Assembly: GCA_964548275.1 (NCBI GenBank)
Contig: CAZJQI010000025.1
Location: 1-59,697 of the forward strand
From: JAUVUV01 sp964548275
Lineage (GTDB): Bacteria; Gemmatimonadota; Glassbacteria; GWA2-58-10
Length of the DNA stretch: 59,697 nt
Reading direction: 5' to 3'
The notes under the pieces were generated by a model. The model did not search any database. It saw nothing but the letters and a program-made list of their open reading frames with translations, and was not told where the DNA came from. Both the position numbers and the translations under genes were made by a program. Positions 49,875 to 58,257 of this stretch are shown here, piece after piece (position 1 is the first letter of the stretch; each line of letters begins with the position of its first letter).

Positions 49875-52220
49875 GTGAAAAATTCCACCTGCCTTTTGCT
49901 CCTTTTTCTTGCCGCTATCTCCTTTTCCACTTCCTGCGAACGTGATGGTGGCCCTGGCAAGCTTAATCTGCAAACCTACCGGAATTTGAAAAAAGTCCAC
50001 GGCCGCCACCCCCGACTTCTGCTTACCGGGAAAGAAGAAGAAAGGCTGCGCCAGGATATTTCAACCAGCCATCAATGGCTCTGGGACCGTTACCTTGACG
50101 ATCTGCCGGAAAAGATCGCCCGGGCCGGGCAGAATATCGACCAGCTCAACCGCGGACATGGCAACCTCGCTTCCGACCTGGCCTTTGCCTGGCGGATTAC
50201 CGGCAGCGACAGCCTGTTCGAACAGACAAAAAAATATCTGTTCAAGCTTTGCGATAAAGAGATCTGGGACCCGGATTACGACCTTCTTCACGGGCATCTT
50301 CTTCTTGGTGTGGCCCTGGCCTATGACTGGCTTTATCCCCGCCTGAACCGGGCTCAAAGGTCCCTGGTGGCGTCCAAGCTGGGCGATGAAGCACAGATGC
50401 AGTACGAAATGGTCGCTCACCGAAGGGCCTGGTACCGCAACCAGTACCTTCAGAACCACGGCCACGTGAATTTCGGCGGTCTGGCTTACGCGGGTGTCGC
50501 GCTATACGGGGAGGACGCCCGGGCACAGGATTGGCTTGCTGCCTGCGAAAACTTTTTCGCCCGTGTATTCGAACTCAGCCCGCCGGACGGCACCTCGATC
50601 GAGGGCCTGAGCTACGGCAATTACGCGCTTGAATTCTGCCTCTATTACGCTGAAATCGCCCGCAGCATCCTTGGCCGGGACTATTTCGGCAGCCCCTGGC
50701 TTGCCAACTACCACCAGTATCTCCTTCACAGCCTCCTTCCCGCGCCGGCAGAGAACGAATGGGCCATGACTTTCGGCGACAGCCCCCGTCACGGTAACTC
50801 CCACGGCCCTGAACCCCAGCTTTTCCTTCTCGCTTCCAGGTTCAACTACCCGGAAGCGCAATGGCTTGGCAGGAGACTGATTGAACTCAAAGATCAGGGA
50901 CTGGGAAGCGCCTCCTGGTTGAGCCTGCTGTGGTATGATCCCGATATCAGGCAGACGACACCGGCAAGTTCTCAGACCCTGAAAGAGTTTTCAGATATCG
51001 GCCAGGTGATGATACGTTCCTCCTGGCAGGATAAAGCTTCCACGATGATCGGTATCAAGTGCGGGCCTTTTATGGGCAAAGCACAGACCATTATATCCGC
51101 CTACGATCTCGGTGCAGCCCACGGGCACCCCGATGCAGGTTCGTTCCAGCTCTACTCCCACGGACGGTTCCTGGCTATCGACCCGGGATACACCTATTTT
51201 AAGAAGACTGTGAACCACAACACGCTAATTGTCAAGGGAATGGGGCAGCTAGGGGATGAGGAGCCCTGGTTCGCTGCAGCAGAGGCGATCCGCTTCCGCC
51301 ACCTGCCCCGGATAGTAGAATCCCGCTCCACCGGGGATTATGATTATGTCCTGGCCGACCTCGCCCCGGCCTATCACCCGGCACTGGGTCTGAAAAAGGC
51401 GCTGCGGCACTTCCTCTTCCTGAAACCCGATCTTCTGCTGATCGTCGATCAAATTACCCTCGACAACCAGGGCGTGGTTTTCAGCTACCCTGCCGACAGC
51501 CTTGAATTAACCGGAGCGCTCCGGCACGACGGAGGTTATGTTGTTGGCACTCGCGGGCAGGCATTTTTTAATTTCGAAGGCTCTGCCGGAGAGTACTCGA
51601 TAGCGGCCAGCTACATTGACAACTCACCGCTGAGCGGCTCTTACAACATCTTTGTCGGCAGCGATACAGTCCACTCCTGGCAGGACACCGTGGAGATCAC
51701 GGACACTCACCTGGAAATCACTCCTGAGGTTGAACTGTCCAGCGGCAGCAGGATCTCTTTCAACGCCGAGCCGATGGGTAAGGGCGCCAGGCTTATCAAG
51801 CTGTCTCTCTATGGTCCCGAGATACCGGCAGAGCGTGATGTCCGATGGCTTCTTCATTTCGAGCCGGAAGCAGTAATCCAGCGCCACGTTACCCGTATCG
51901 AGGGCTCTGTTGGCGATGTATCTCTGGACATTTACCCGCTTGCTCCACCCCACCGCAACCACGACTGGGGGAAACACCGGGTGATCGAGGGGCTTCATTT
52001 CAAGGAAACGGTACGCCTGGAGATCAGGCCCGTCTTCACTGACAGTTCCACCACCATGCTGACTCTTCTGCACGCCAGACAAAAAAGCGTGCCCGCAATC
52101 AATTGGCTGAGCGGTGATATTTACGGCAACAAGGCGCGCCTGCGCTGGTACAGAAACAACAAATCTTTTGTGCTGGATTTCGACCTGGAAAAAAGGGTAG
52201 TAATTCTTGAGAGTAAATAA
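49875..52220 (+). CDS. Heparinase II/III-like polysaccharide lyase lipoprotein
   Basis: The 781-residue protein starts at GTG 49875 (GAGAGGAG upstream) with a lipobox ending FSTSC. An alpha/alpha toroid (about 40-370) carries 'NHGHVNFGGLAYAG' and 'EGLSYGNYALEF', and a beta-sandwich domain follows with 'AHGHPDAGSFQLYSHGRFLAIDPGY' and 'NHNTLIV', the characteristic heparinase II/III-like region that binds a metal and the substrate. Members degrade uronic-acid polysaccharides such as heparan sulfate, alginate or related glycans by beta-elimination. Substrate cannot be named. It is divergent from the GH67-like gene and probably acts with it outside the inner membrane. Confidence 0.85.
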   Translation: MKNSTCLLLLFLAAISFSTSCERDGGPGKLNLQTYRNLKKVHGRHPRLLLTGKEEERLRQDISTSHQWLWDRYLDDLPEKIARAGQNIDQLNRGHGNLASDLAFAWRITGSDSLFEQTKKYLFKLCDKEIWDPDYDLLHGHLLLGVALAYDWLYPRLNRAQRSLVASKLGDEAQMQYEMVAHRRAWYRNQYLQNHGHVNFGGLAYAGVALYGEDARAQDWLAACENFFARVFELSPPDGTSIEGLSYGNYALEFCLYYAEIARSILGRDYFGSPWLANYHQYLLHSLLPAPAENEWAMTFGDSPRHGNSHGPEPQLFLLASRFNYPEAQWLGRRLIELKDQGLGSASWLSLLWYDPDIRQTTPASSQTLKEFSDIGQVMIRSSWQDKASTMIGIKCGPFMGKAQTIISAYDLGAAHGHPDAGSFQLYSHGRFLAIDPGYTYFKKTVNHNTLIVKGMGQLGDEEPWFAAAEAIRFRHLPRIVESRSTGDYDYVLADLAPAYHPALGLKKALRHFLFLKPDLLLIVDQITLDNQGVVFSYPADSLELTGALRHDGGYVVGTRGQAFFNFEGSAGEYSIAASYIDNSPLSGSYNIFVGSDTVHSWQDTVEITDTHLEITPEVELSSGSRISFNAEPMGKGARLIKLSLYGPEIPAERDVRWLLHFEPEAVIQRHVTRIEGSVGDVSLDIYPLAPPHRNHDWGKHRVIEGLHFKETVRLEIRPVFTDSSTTMLTLLHARQKSVPAINWLSGDIYGNKARLRWYRNNKSFVLDFDLEKRVVILESK

Positions 52221-52485
52221 GAGCAGTCGATGAGCACGGTCTGCCCCGAGGACGAGAGTATCTGACCATTTTCGGGCTTTACGTTATCAGCCACTCCATT
52301 TTCGAAATCCTCAAAGAGCACATCAGCCGGAACCTGCGCCGCAAGGGCGAGTTCGACCTCACGGCGGCCCTTGACTGTTGCGCGCTCAGGAGGGATTTCT
52401 CGGCTATCTGATCCACGGCAACAGGTTCGATATCGGGGTGCTCCTGGCCTACCTCGAGACGCTGAAAACTTTCCCCAGCCGGTAG
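52221..52485 (+). pseudogene. 3' remnant of a sugar-nucleotide pyrophosphorylase (GalU-like)
   Basis: Directly after the heparinase-like stop, one frame encodes 'LTIFGLYVISHSIFEIL' and 'RRKGEFDLTAALD', then becomes nonsense. The +1 frame continues from about 52389 with 'QEGFLGYLIHGNRFDIGVLLAYLETL' and stops at 52485. The second block, with G-x-R-x-D-I-G, is the C-terminal signature of UTP-glucose-1-phosphate uridylyltransferases and related nucleotidyltransferases. The catalytic N-terminal two thirds are missing and the rest is frameshifted, so the gene is dead. Confidence 0.75.
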
Positions 52486-52649
52486 TTTAAAACAAACCTT
52501 GCAACCGGTCAGGATTTAATGTGGGTTATATCTTAGAATGCGTTCCAATCTCAATATTTACCGGTCTATTGATTTTTAGGGCAGGTATTCATTACAATTT
52601 GTTCGGTTATCATCTGCAGCAATTTTTATTTTCTTGACGGAGGCTTTCT

Positions 52650-53108
52650 ATGAAAAAGATCTTAACTCTGGCCGCTTTCTCTTTCCTGGCGTTTGGATCC
52701 AGATTTGAAGTTTTCGCACACTGCGAGATTCCCTGCGGGATCTATGACGACCACATGCGCGTGCACATGATCGAGGAGCACTGCACCACGATCGAAAAAG
52801 GCATGGACGAAATTATCAAACTCACTTATTCAACCCAGGAGGGCGGCCATACCAGCCGGGACGTTAACCAGCTCGTGCGCTGGACCATGAACAAGGAGCA
52901 CCACGCCGAGCAGATTCAGGAAATAGTTAGCCAGTATTTCCTGACCCAGCGTATCAAGCCGGAAACAGAGAACTACCAAAAGAAACTCGAGCTTCTCCAC
53001 GGCATCCTGCTTTCTGCAATGAAAGCCAAGCAAACAACTGACAAGGCGCACGTGGAGAAAATCCGCTCCCTTCTCGCCGAGTTCAGCAAACTATATTTTA
53101 AAGAATGA
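52650..53108 (+). CDS. sodN: Nickel superoxide dismutase, Sec-exported
   Basis: NiSOD disproportionates superoxide. The 152-residue precursor has a 23-residue Sec signal ending VFA, followed by H24-C25-E-I-P28-C29-G30-I-Y32. This is the complete nickel-hook motif HCxxPCGxY, in which the freed N-terminal His and both Cys bind nickel and Tyr gates the active site. The mature 129 residues fit the four-helix bundle of NiSOD, including 'MIEEHCTTIEKGM' and the 'VRWTMNKEHHAEQIQEIVSQYF' helix aligned with the conserved KEQ...HH region. In Streptomyces a short propeptide is cut by SodX; here signal peptidase could expose His1. ATG with GACGGAGG upstream. No sodX lies next to it. Confidence 0.88.
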   Translation: MKKILTLAAFSFLAFGSRFEVFAHCEIPCGIYDDHMRVHMIEEHCTTIEKGMDEIIKLTYSTQEGGHTSRDVNQLVRWTMNKEHHAEQIQEIVSQYFLTQRIKPETENYQKKLELLHGILLSAMKAKQTTDKAHVEKIRSLLAEFSKLYFKE

Positions 53109-53131
53109 TCTTGGTATAGAAATCCGGTTCA

Positions 53132-53168
53132 GGTTGCACCGGCTCGACTTTTCCGGGCCGGTGCAGCC
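53132..53168 (+). terminator. Hairpin after sodN, weak terminator
   Basis: A 12-bp stem (53132-53143 with 53157-53168, one G-T pair) starts 23 bases after the sodN stop. No strong T run follows, so it may stabilise the mRNA rather than end it. Confidence 0.5.
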
Positions 53169-53318
53169 TGCATTTATCCCCTACCCTTTTAATAGTATTT
53201 TCAGGATTTTCATACCCATCAAGAAATCTGGACAAGAAAGCCCAATACGCTTATTTTGATTTCAATAAAATATGTAATTTATGAAGGACTGGCATTCACT
53301 CAACAAGGAGTCTGTCCG

Positions 53319-54647
53319 ATGAACCGCTTTTTTGTTTACATACTTGCCGCAGGCATAGGATTAGCCATGATATTCACCTGTACCTCCGAGGTGAAGAGCG
53401 ACGCCCAGGGTTTCGTGCCGCTGTTCAACGGGAAAAACCTTGCGGGCTGGGTGAATGTCAACTGCGCCCCGGAAACATTCACTGTAAGGGACGGGATGAT
53501 TATCTGCACCGGTATCCCCACCGGAGTTCTTCGTACAGACAAGCAATACGAGAACTATATCCTGGAGCTGGAATGGCGGCACATGAAAGAGGGGGGCAAC
53601 GCCGGGCTTTTTGTCCATTCCTGGGATATAACCGCACCTGGACAGCCGTTCACGCGCTCGGTCGAAGTCCAGATAATGGACGGCAATGCGGGAGACATAT
53701 TCGCCATCCACGGCGCGACCATGTGCCCGGACAAGCCTCACCCGAAATGGCCCGGCTCGATGCGTTCCCTGCCCGCGGAGGACCGGATGAACCCGACCGG
53801 GCAATGGAACCAATATCAGGTGGTTTCCCAGGACGGAACTATTACCCTTGCTGTCAACGGCAATGTCGTAACACGCGGATACCACTGCAACCCGCGCAAA
53901 GGGTATATCTGCCTCGAGTCCGAGGGCAGCGAGATCCATTTCCGGAATATCAGGATCAAGGAGCTGCCGGGCTCGAATCCTCCTGCCGATGTGGTCGCCC
54001 AGACAGACCGGGGCTTCAAATCCCTGTATAACGGCCTTGACACCCGCGGCTGGAAGCAGGTCCCGGGCAATGAGGGGCACTGGGTGGCAAAGGACTGGGT
54101 TCTCGATTACGATGGAAAGAGCGAGGCGGATGGACAGGACAACCAATCTCTCACGACCGAAAAGGAATTCCGCAATTTCAAGCTGATCGTTGACTGGCGC
54201 CTGCCGGATGACCCGGTTGTCGGTCATGTCCCGGTGGTGTTGCCTGACGGCTCCTACCTGATGGACGAGAGCGGCGAACAGGTTACAGTGGCAGTGATGG
54301 ATGCCGGCGACAGCGGGGTCTATCTTCGCGGAAGTTCCAAGGCCCAGATCAATATCTGGAACTGGCCCTGCGGCTCCGGAGAATTCTACGGCTATCGTCT
54401 GGACATGGACCTGCCGCCTGAGGTGCGCCGGGGTGTGACACCCATTTTCAATGCGGACAATCCGGTGGGCAAATGGAACCGTTTCGAGATCACCCTGATA
54501 GATGATGTTGTCACTGTGGATGTTAACGGCAAGACCGTGATCCGGGAAGCGAAACTTCCGGGCATTCCTGAAAAAGGCCCGATCGTGCTTCAGCATCACG
54601 GGGACCACCTGCAGTTTGCCAACATTTATATCAAGGAATTGCCCTGA
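53319..54647 (+). CDS. Lipoprotein with two DUF1080 (3-keto-disaccharide hydrolase) domains
   Basis: The 442-residue protein starts at ATG 53319 (AAGGAG upstream), with a signal sequence ending near IFTC. Two DUF1080-type beta-jelly-roll domains are in tandem. The first (about 27-205) has 'FVPLFNGKNLAGWVNVN', 'YILELEWRHMKEGGNAGLFVHS' and 'GQWNQYQVVSQDGTITLAVNGN'. The second (about 225-440) has 'FKSLYNGLDTRGWKQV', 'FKLIVDWRLPDD', 'GDSGVYLRGSSKAQINIWN' and 'PVGKWNRFEITLIDDVVTVDVNG'. The family is abundant in Planctomycetes and FCB genomes; some members cleave 3-keto-disaccharides. It ends just before the tRNA-Ser gene. Confidence 0.85.
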   Translation: MNRFFVYILAAGIGLAMIFTCTSEVKSDAQGFVPLFNGKNLAGWVNVNCAPETFTVRDGMIICTGIPTGVLRTDKQYENYILELEWRHMKEGGNAGLFVHSWDITAPGQPFTRSVEVQIMDGNAGDIFAIHGATMCPDKPHPKWPGSMRSLPAEDRMNPTGQWNQYQVVSQDGTITLAVNGNVVTRGYHCNPRKGYICLESEGSEIHFRNIRIKELPGSNPPADVVAQTDRGFKSLYNGLDTRGWKQVPGNEGHWVAKDWVLDYDGKSEADGQDNQSLTTEKEFRNFKLIVDWRLPDDPVVGHVPVVLPDGSYLMDESGEQVTVAVMDAGDSGVYLRGSSKAQINIWNWPCGSGEFYGYRLDMDLPPEVRRGVTPIFNADNPVGKWNRFEITLIDDVVTVDVNGKTVIREAKLPGIPEKGPIVLQHHGDHLQFANIYIKELP

Positions 54648-54672
54648 GGATTGATATTGGTAACAGATACCC

Positions 54673-54759
54673 GGAGGGCTAGTCCTAACTGGTAAGGCAG
54701 CGGACTTGAAATCCGCCGGGGTAACACCCATGGGGGTTCGAATCCCTCGCCCTCCGCCA
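54673..54759 (+). tRNA. tRNA-Ser (anticodon TGA)
   Basis: An 87-nt class II tRNA: acceptor GGAGGGC / GCCCTCC, anticodon stem GCGGA/TCCGC around loop CTTGAAA (anticodon TGA, codon TCA), a long variable arm, T-arm with GGTTCGAATCC, and encoded CCA. Confidence 0.97.
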
Positions 54760-54765
54760 TAAATA

Positions 54766-54809
54766 AAAAGCGGCAGATTTCTTTTATCAAAGAATCTGCC
54801 GCTTTTTTT
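54766..54809 (+). terminator. Terminator after tRNA-Ser
   Basis: GCGGCAGATT pairs with AATCTGCCGC, flanked by AAAA and a run of seven T. It lies seven bases after the tRNA end. Confidence 0.9.
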
Positions 54810-55008
54810 GACTTCTCTTATCCCTTCCTCTCAATAATTAATCGTGTAATTCCGCATAAATTGAAATAAAAACTTCTTGTCTGCAGACGAAAAAAGTGGT
54901 AATAGTCAGGCATAGATTACTATAGGGGAAGAGAATGTCTTAGAAATATTTTTCTTCGGACCTGTGCTCATTCCAGTGTAGCTGCCCGCCAAAAGGAGAA
55001 AGAAAGAA

Positions 55009-56295
55009 ATGGAGAATCTCGCCCTGCTTGCCTGTTTAATCGGACTGGTTTCGGCAATATCCCTGCCGATAGGTTCAGCGCTCGGCCTGGCAACCAGACC
55101 GAATGCCAAGGTTACCAGCGCCTTGATGGCTTTCGGCGGGGGAGCGCTCCTTTTCGCACTGACCATCGAGATTGTGGCCCATTCTTTCGAGCAGGTAGGG
55201 TTCGGCCCCCTGGCATTAGGGTGCGTGATCGGGGGTCTGCTTTATGAACTGCTGAACCACAAACTGAACTCGATGGGCGCATTTTTCCGCAAAACAGCGA
55301 CTGTGCTGCGTCATACGGCCAAGTGGCGGAGAAGACGCGCCGAATCCATTCTCAGGCGGCTTTTCGGCATTTCCCTGCTTCAGTCGATCCACCCGGAAGA
55401 AATCGCCAAGCTGGTCCCGCATGTGGATGAAGTGGAGCTGGATGAAGGCTCGATCGTTTTCCGGGAGGGAACCAGAGCAGATGCGCTTTATTTGATCGAA
55501 TCCGGAGCAGTAGAAATTGTCATCCAGCAAAAAACTATCGCCAGGCTGGGGCCGGGAGAGGTTTTCGGCGAAATCGGCCTGCTGGCCGACCATCCCCGCA
55601 CGGCTTCGGCAATTGTTCGGGAGAAGAGCATCCTTTTCCGAATTTCGCGGGAAGATTTTGAAACTCTGATCTCTTCCCAGCCAAAGGTGAAAAAAACTTT
55701 TGAAGCTCTGATGGATGAAAGAAGCAGGGACCTGCTGAAAAGGTCGTTCGTTGGGAAAGACAAGGTAAAAGAATGGAGAAAGAGAGCCGCCTATTACCTC
55801 AAAAGCCAGGACATAACCCCTACCTCACTGGAAATCAACAAGGCTGTTAAAAAACACGGACCGGCCACCCTGGGTATCTGGCTCGGCATCCTGCTGGACG
55901 GCATTCCTGAATCCCTGGTGATAGGCATCTCGGTCACAATCGACCACGGGCTGCCCTGGGCTCTGGTTGCCGGTGTTTTCCTGTCAAATCTTCCCGAAGC
56001 CATGTCCAGCTCGGTGGTTATGCGAGACCAGCATTACTCGAAAGCCAAAATCATCCTGATGTGGACTTCGATTACCGTGATGACAGCAATCGGCGCGATT
56101 ATGGGCAACATGTTTTTCCAGAGCCACTCGCACTATTTCCTGGGTGCAATCAGGGGGATGGCCGCTGGCGCTATGCTGACCATGATCGCCGAAACGATGC
56201 TCCCGGAAGCCTACGAGCAGGGCGGGGTGATTGTAGGCCTTGCCACACTGGCCGGTTTCCTTGCCGCCCTGTATGTCAAATCCATCTCCTCTTGA
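55009..56295 (+). CDS. ZIP-family metal transporter with inserted cyclic nucleotide-binding domain
   Basis: A 428-residue fusion. Residues 1-86 form three membrane helices like the start of ZIP permeases. Residues about 115-245 form a CRP-type effector domain inserted where ZIP proteins have their large cytoplasmic loop: 'DEVELDEGSIVFREGTRADALYLIESGAVEIV' and the phosphate-binding cassette 'FGEIGLLADHPRTAS' with the cyclic-phosphate Arg (R197) present. The ZIP part resumes at about 286 with helices 4-8, including 'LLDGIPESLVIGIS' and 'LSNLPEAMSSS', positions of the metal-site helices, although the usual His residues are replaced by Asp and Asn. Ligand-gated metal or ion transport is the obvious inference. 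The ATG has AAAGGAG upstream. Confidence 0.8.
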   Translation: MENLALLACLIGLVSAISLPIGSALGLATRPNAKVTSALMAFGGGALLFALTIEIVAHSFEQVGFGPLALGCVIGGLLYELLNHKLNSMGAFFRKTATVLRHTAKWRRRRAESILRRLFGISLLQSIHPEEIAKLVPHVDEVELDEGSIVFREGTRADALYLIESGAVEIVIQQKTIARLGPGEVFGEIGLLADHPRTASAIVREKSILFRISREDFETLISSQPKVKKTFEALMDERSRDLLKRSFVGKDKVKEWRKRAAYYLKSQDITPTSLEINKAVKKHGPATLGIWLGILLDGIPESLVIGISVTIDHGLPWALVAGVFLSNLPEAMSSSVVMRDQHYSKAKIILMWTSITVMTAIGAIMGNMFFQSHSHYFLGAIRGMAAGAMLTMIAETMLPEAYEQGGVIVGLATLAGFLAALYVKSISS

Positions 56296-56362
56296 GCGGC
56301 CGGTACATGCTCAATCAAGGCCAAAGATGATATAAGACTGGCGATATTAAGGAGGGTCAATA

Positions 56363-57079
56363 ATGCCGCAAAGCATCCGTTCAATAGCAAAGGCGCTCGA
56401 TCATTCCCTGCTTCATCCTACCCTTACAGATGAAAAGCTTAGAGAAGGCTGCAGGTTTGCAAAAAGTTATAACGTGGCGGCTGTTTGCATAAAGCCGTAT
56501 GCTGTTCAATTAGCCAGGGAAATCCTGGACGGCTCGGATGTTGCAGTGGGATCTGTAGTCGGCTTTCCGCATGGCAACAGCCGGATCGAGATAAAGGTCA
56601 AAGAAGCGGAAACTGCCTGCGCGGACGGAGCCACCGAGCTGGATGCCGTGGTGAATACAGGCAAGGTTCTAAGCCAGGACTGGGATTATATATCAGAGGA
56701 AATCAGGAGGTTAAACGAGGCCGCTGTTGAAAATCACGCGATCTTAAAAGTGATTTTCGAAAATGACTACCTGAACGAGGACGCCCTGAGGATCAAGCTT
56801 TGTCAAATCTGTAACCGGCATGCAGTCTCTTTTGTGAAAACCTCCACCGGATACGGTTTTGTTAAGCAAAAAAACGGACTTTATGCTTACAGGGGCGCCA
56901 CGGATCACGATTTGAAACTGATGCGCGCTGAATGCGTGCCCAGTGTGCAGGTAAAGGCTGCGGGTGGGGTTCGCACATTGGATGACGTCTTGAGAGTACT
57001 GAATCTCGGCGTGACGAGAATAGGAGTCAGCGCCACAGCAGCCATACTCAAGGAAGCAAAGAGACGGGGTTTCAAGTAG
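56363..57079 (+). CDS. deoC: Deoxyribose-phosphate aldolase
   Basis: DeoC splits 2-deoxyribose-5-phosphate to glyceraldehyde-3-phosphate and acetaldehyde, in deoxynucleoside salvage. The 238-residue protein has the Schiff-base lysine K159 in FVKTSTGYG, D94 in 'ELDAVVN' and the second conserved Lys in 'VQVKAAGGVRT'. Length matches the short bacterial/archaeal form. AGGAGG lies before the ATG. It follows the ZIP-fusion gene by 67 bp and is closed by a strong terminator. Confidence 0.95.
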   Translation: MPQSIRSIAKALDHSLLHPTLTDEKLREGCRFAKSYNVAAVCIKPYAVQLAREILDGSDVAVGSVVGFPHGNSRIEIKVKEAETACADGATELDAVVNTGKVLSQDWDYISEEIRRLNEAAVENHAILKVIFENDYLNEDALRIKLCQICNRHAVSFVKTSTGYGFVKQKNGLYAYRGATDHDLKLMRAECVPSVQVKAAGGVRTLDDVLRVLNLGVTRIGVSATAAILKEAKRRGFK

Positions 57080-57183
57080 GCTGTAATATTAGCTTCAAAC
57101 GAATCTTGAATAGATACAAGTTCTCTATCTCCACGTGGATAATAATATTTGGAGCATGAATTCCACGTTTTCTACAATTAAGC

Positions 57184-57219
57184 AAAAGACGGCTATCCCG
57201 TTTGGGACAGCCGTCTTTT
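57184..57219 (+). terminator. Bidirectional-looking terminator after deoC
   Basis: AAAAGACGGCT...CCC and GGG...AGCCGTCTTTT form a long symmetrical stem with T/A runs on both sides, so it can serve deoC and transcripts coming from the right. Confidence 0.85.
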
Positions 57220-57222
57220 AAT

Positions 57223-57426
57223 CCCGGATTATTCAAGAAACCCGGACCTTGACATGGCTAATCACTTATTTTCACATTTTTATCAGCCACCGAGGGAGGG
57301 GGCGGCGGCTGTGCGACTTGGGTCGCACAGAGCGTTGCGCAAGCGCAACGGCGCGCATTTCATGCGCCCGCCGCCCCCCAGGCCCCGGGGAAACATAACA
57401 TCTTACTAATTTATGAATAATCCGGG
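57223..57426. mobile_element. 204-bp non-coding element: inverted repeats around a four-way junction
   Basis: The ends are 13-bp perfect inverted repeats, CCCGGATTATTCA (57223-57235) and its complement (57414-57426). Inside, an 11-bp outer stem (57298-57308 with 57368-57378) closes three hairpins: 57309-57317/57322-57330 (9 bp), 57333-57339/57344-57350 (7 bp) and 57353-57358/57362-57367 (6 bp). Hairpins are separated by zero to two bases, giving a compact cloverleaf-like four-way junction. No coding frame is present. It lies between convergent deoC and the metallo-beta-lactamase-fold gene. It could be a MITE-like element, a recombination substrate or a structured RNA. I do not recognise it as a known family. 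Confidence 0.6.
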
Positions 57427-57455
57427 TTAATATAATCTCCAGAGCATCTCAACTC

Positions 57456-58193
57456 TCACTGCATCTCCCTTATTCTCACCTCTATTCCTTGCTCCTCCTT
57501 GAGCAATTCTACTATGCGGTTTACATCAGTGTTGCCGTAGTGGTAAGGGTAAAGAATTTTCGGCCTGAAAGCCCTGGCTGCCTCGGCTGCCATTTCCGGA
57601 GACATCGTATAGGGCAGGTTCATAGGCAGAAAAGCGATGTCTATGTCTTTGAGTTCTTTCATCTCCGGAATGTTTTCCGTATCCCCTGCCACGTAAACCC
57701 TCTTGCCGCCCAGGGTGATAACGTAGCCGTTGCCGATACCTCTGGGGTGGTACGGCTCTCCGCTTGCGCGTTTGCTTACAATGTTATAAGCTGGAACCGC
57801 CTCTATCTTCACTCCCTGAACGGTCTTAACATCCCCGTTTTTCATCACGATGCCTTCGTTTATCTTTTCAGCGGATTTTCCATTTAGGACGATAACTGTG
57901 TTTTCCTTCTTTATCTGCTCCAGTGCCTTCGGGTCGAGATGGTCTCCGTGCTCGTGCGTGATTAAAACGAGGTCGGCTGCTGGCATTTTCGCATAATCCG
58001 CCTCCCTGCTCACCGGATCCACATGGATTACTGCGCCGTTATACAGGAACATCAGTGTCCCGTGTCCCACAAAGGTAATCATCAGCCCACCGTCTCCTGT
58101 ATCGATAAAATCCGTTTCAAAGGTTTCTTTCGCCTCAGCCGGCATACTGAGAACAAGGGACAGTATTAAGAGGAAGATAGATAGTGCTTTCAC
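57456..58193 (-). CDS. Exported metallo-beta-lactamase-fold hydrolase (UlaG-like)
   Basis: A 245-residue protein with a signal peptide (residues 1-21, cleavage after AEA). It has the dinuclear metal motif HEHGDH (80-85), 'FVGHGTLMFLYNGAVIHVDP' ahead of it, 'VYVAGDTENIPEM' and a C-terminal 'YPYHYGNTDVNRI'. This is the UlaG/UPF0173-like branch ('beta-lactamase superfamily domain'), whose members hydrolyse lactones or phosphoesters; the substrate is unknown. Export is a notable feature. Stands alone; ATG with GGAGTGAG upstream. Confidence 0.85.
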   Translation of the reverse strand: MKALSIFLLILSLVLSMPAEAKETFETDFIDTGDGGLMITFVGHGTLMFLYNGAVIHVDPVSREADYAKMPAADLVLITHEHGDHLDPKALEQIKKENTVIVLNGKSAEKINEGIVMKNGDVKTVQGVKIEAVPAYNIVSKRASGEPYHPRGIGNGYVITLGGKRVYVAGDTENIPEMKELKDIDIAFLPMNLPYTMSPEMAAEAARAFRPKILYPYHYGNTDVNRIVELLKEEQGIEVRIREMQ

Positions 58194-58257
58194 AAGCTCA
58201 CTCCTTTCTGGTCAGGTTTTGAAAATATTGCCTGGATTATGGACTGCGCTAATTTTT

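Noticed and set aside
53361..54731. Open frame antisense to the DUF1080 gene
   Set aside because: It overlaps both a clear DUF1080 tandem gene and the tRNA-Ser gene.
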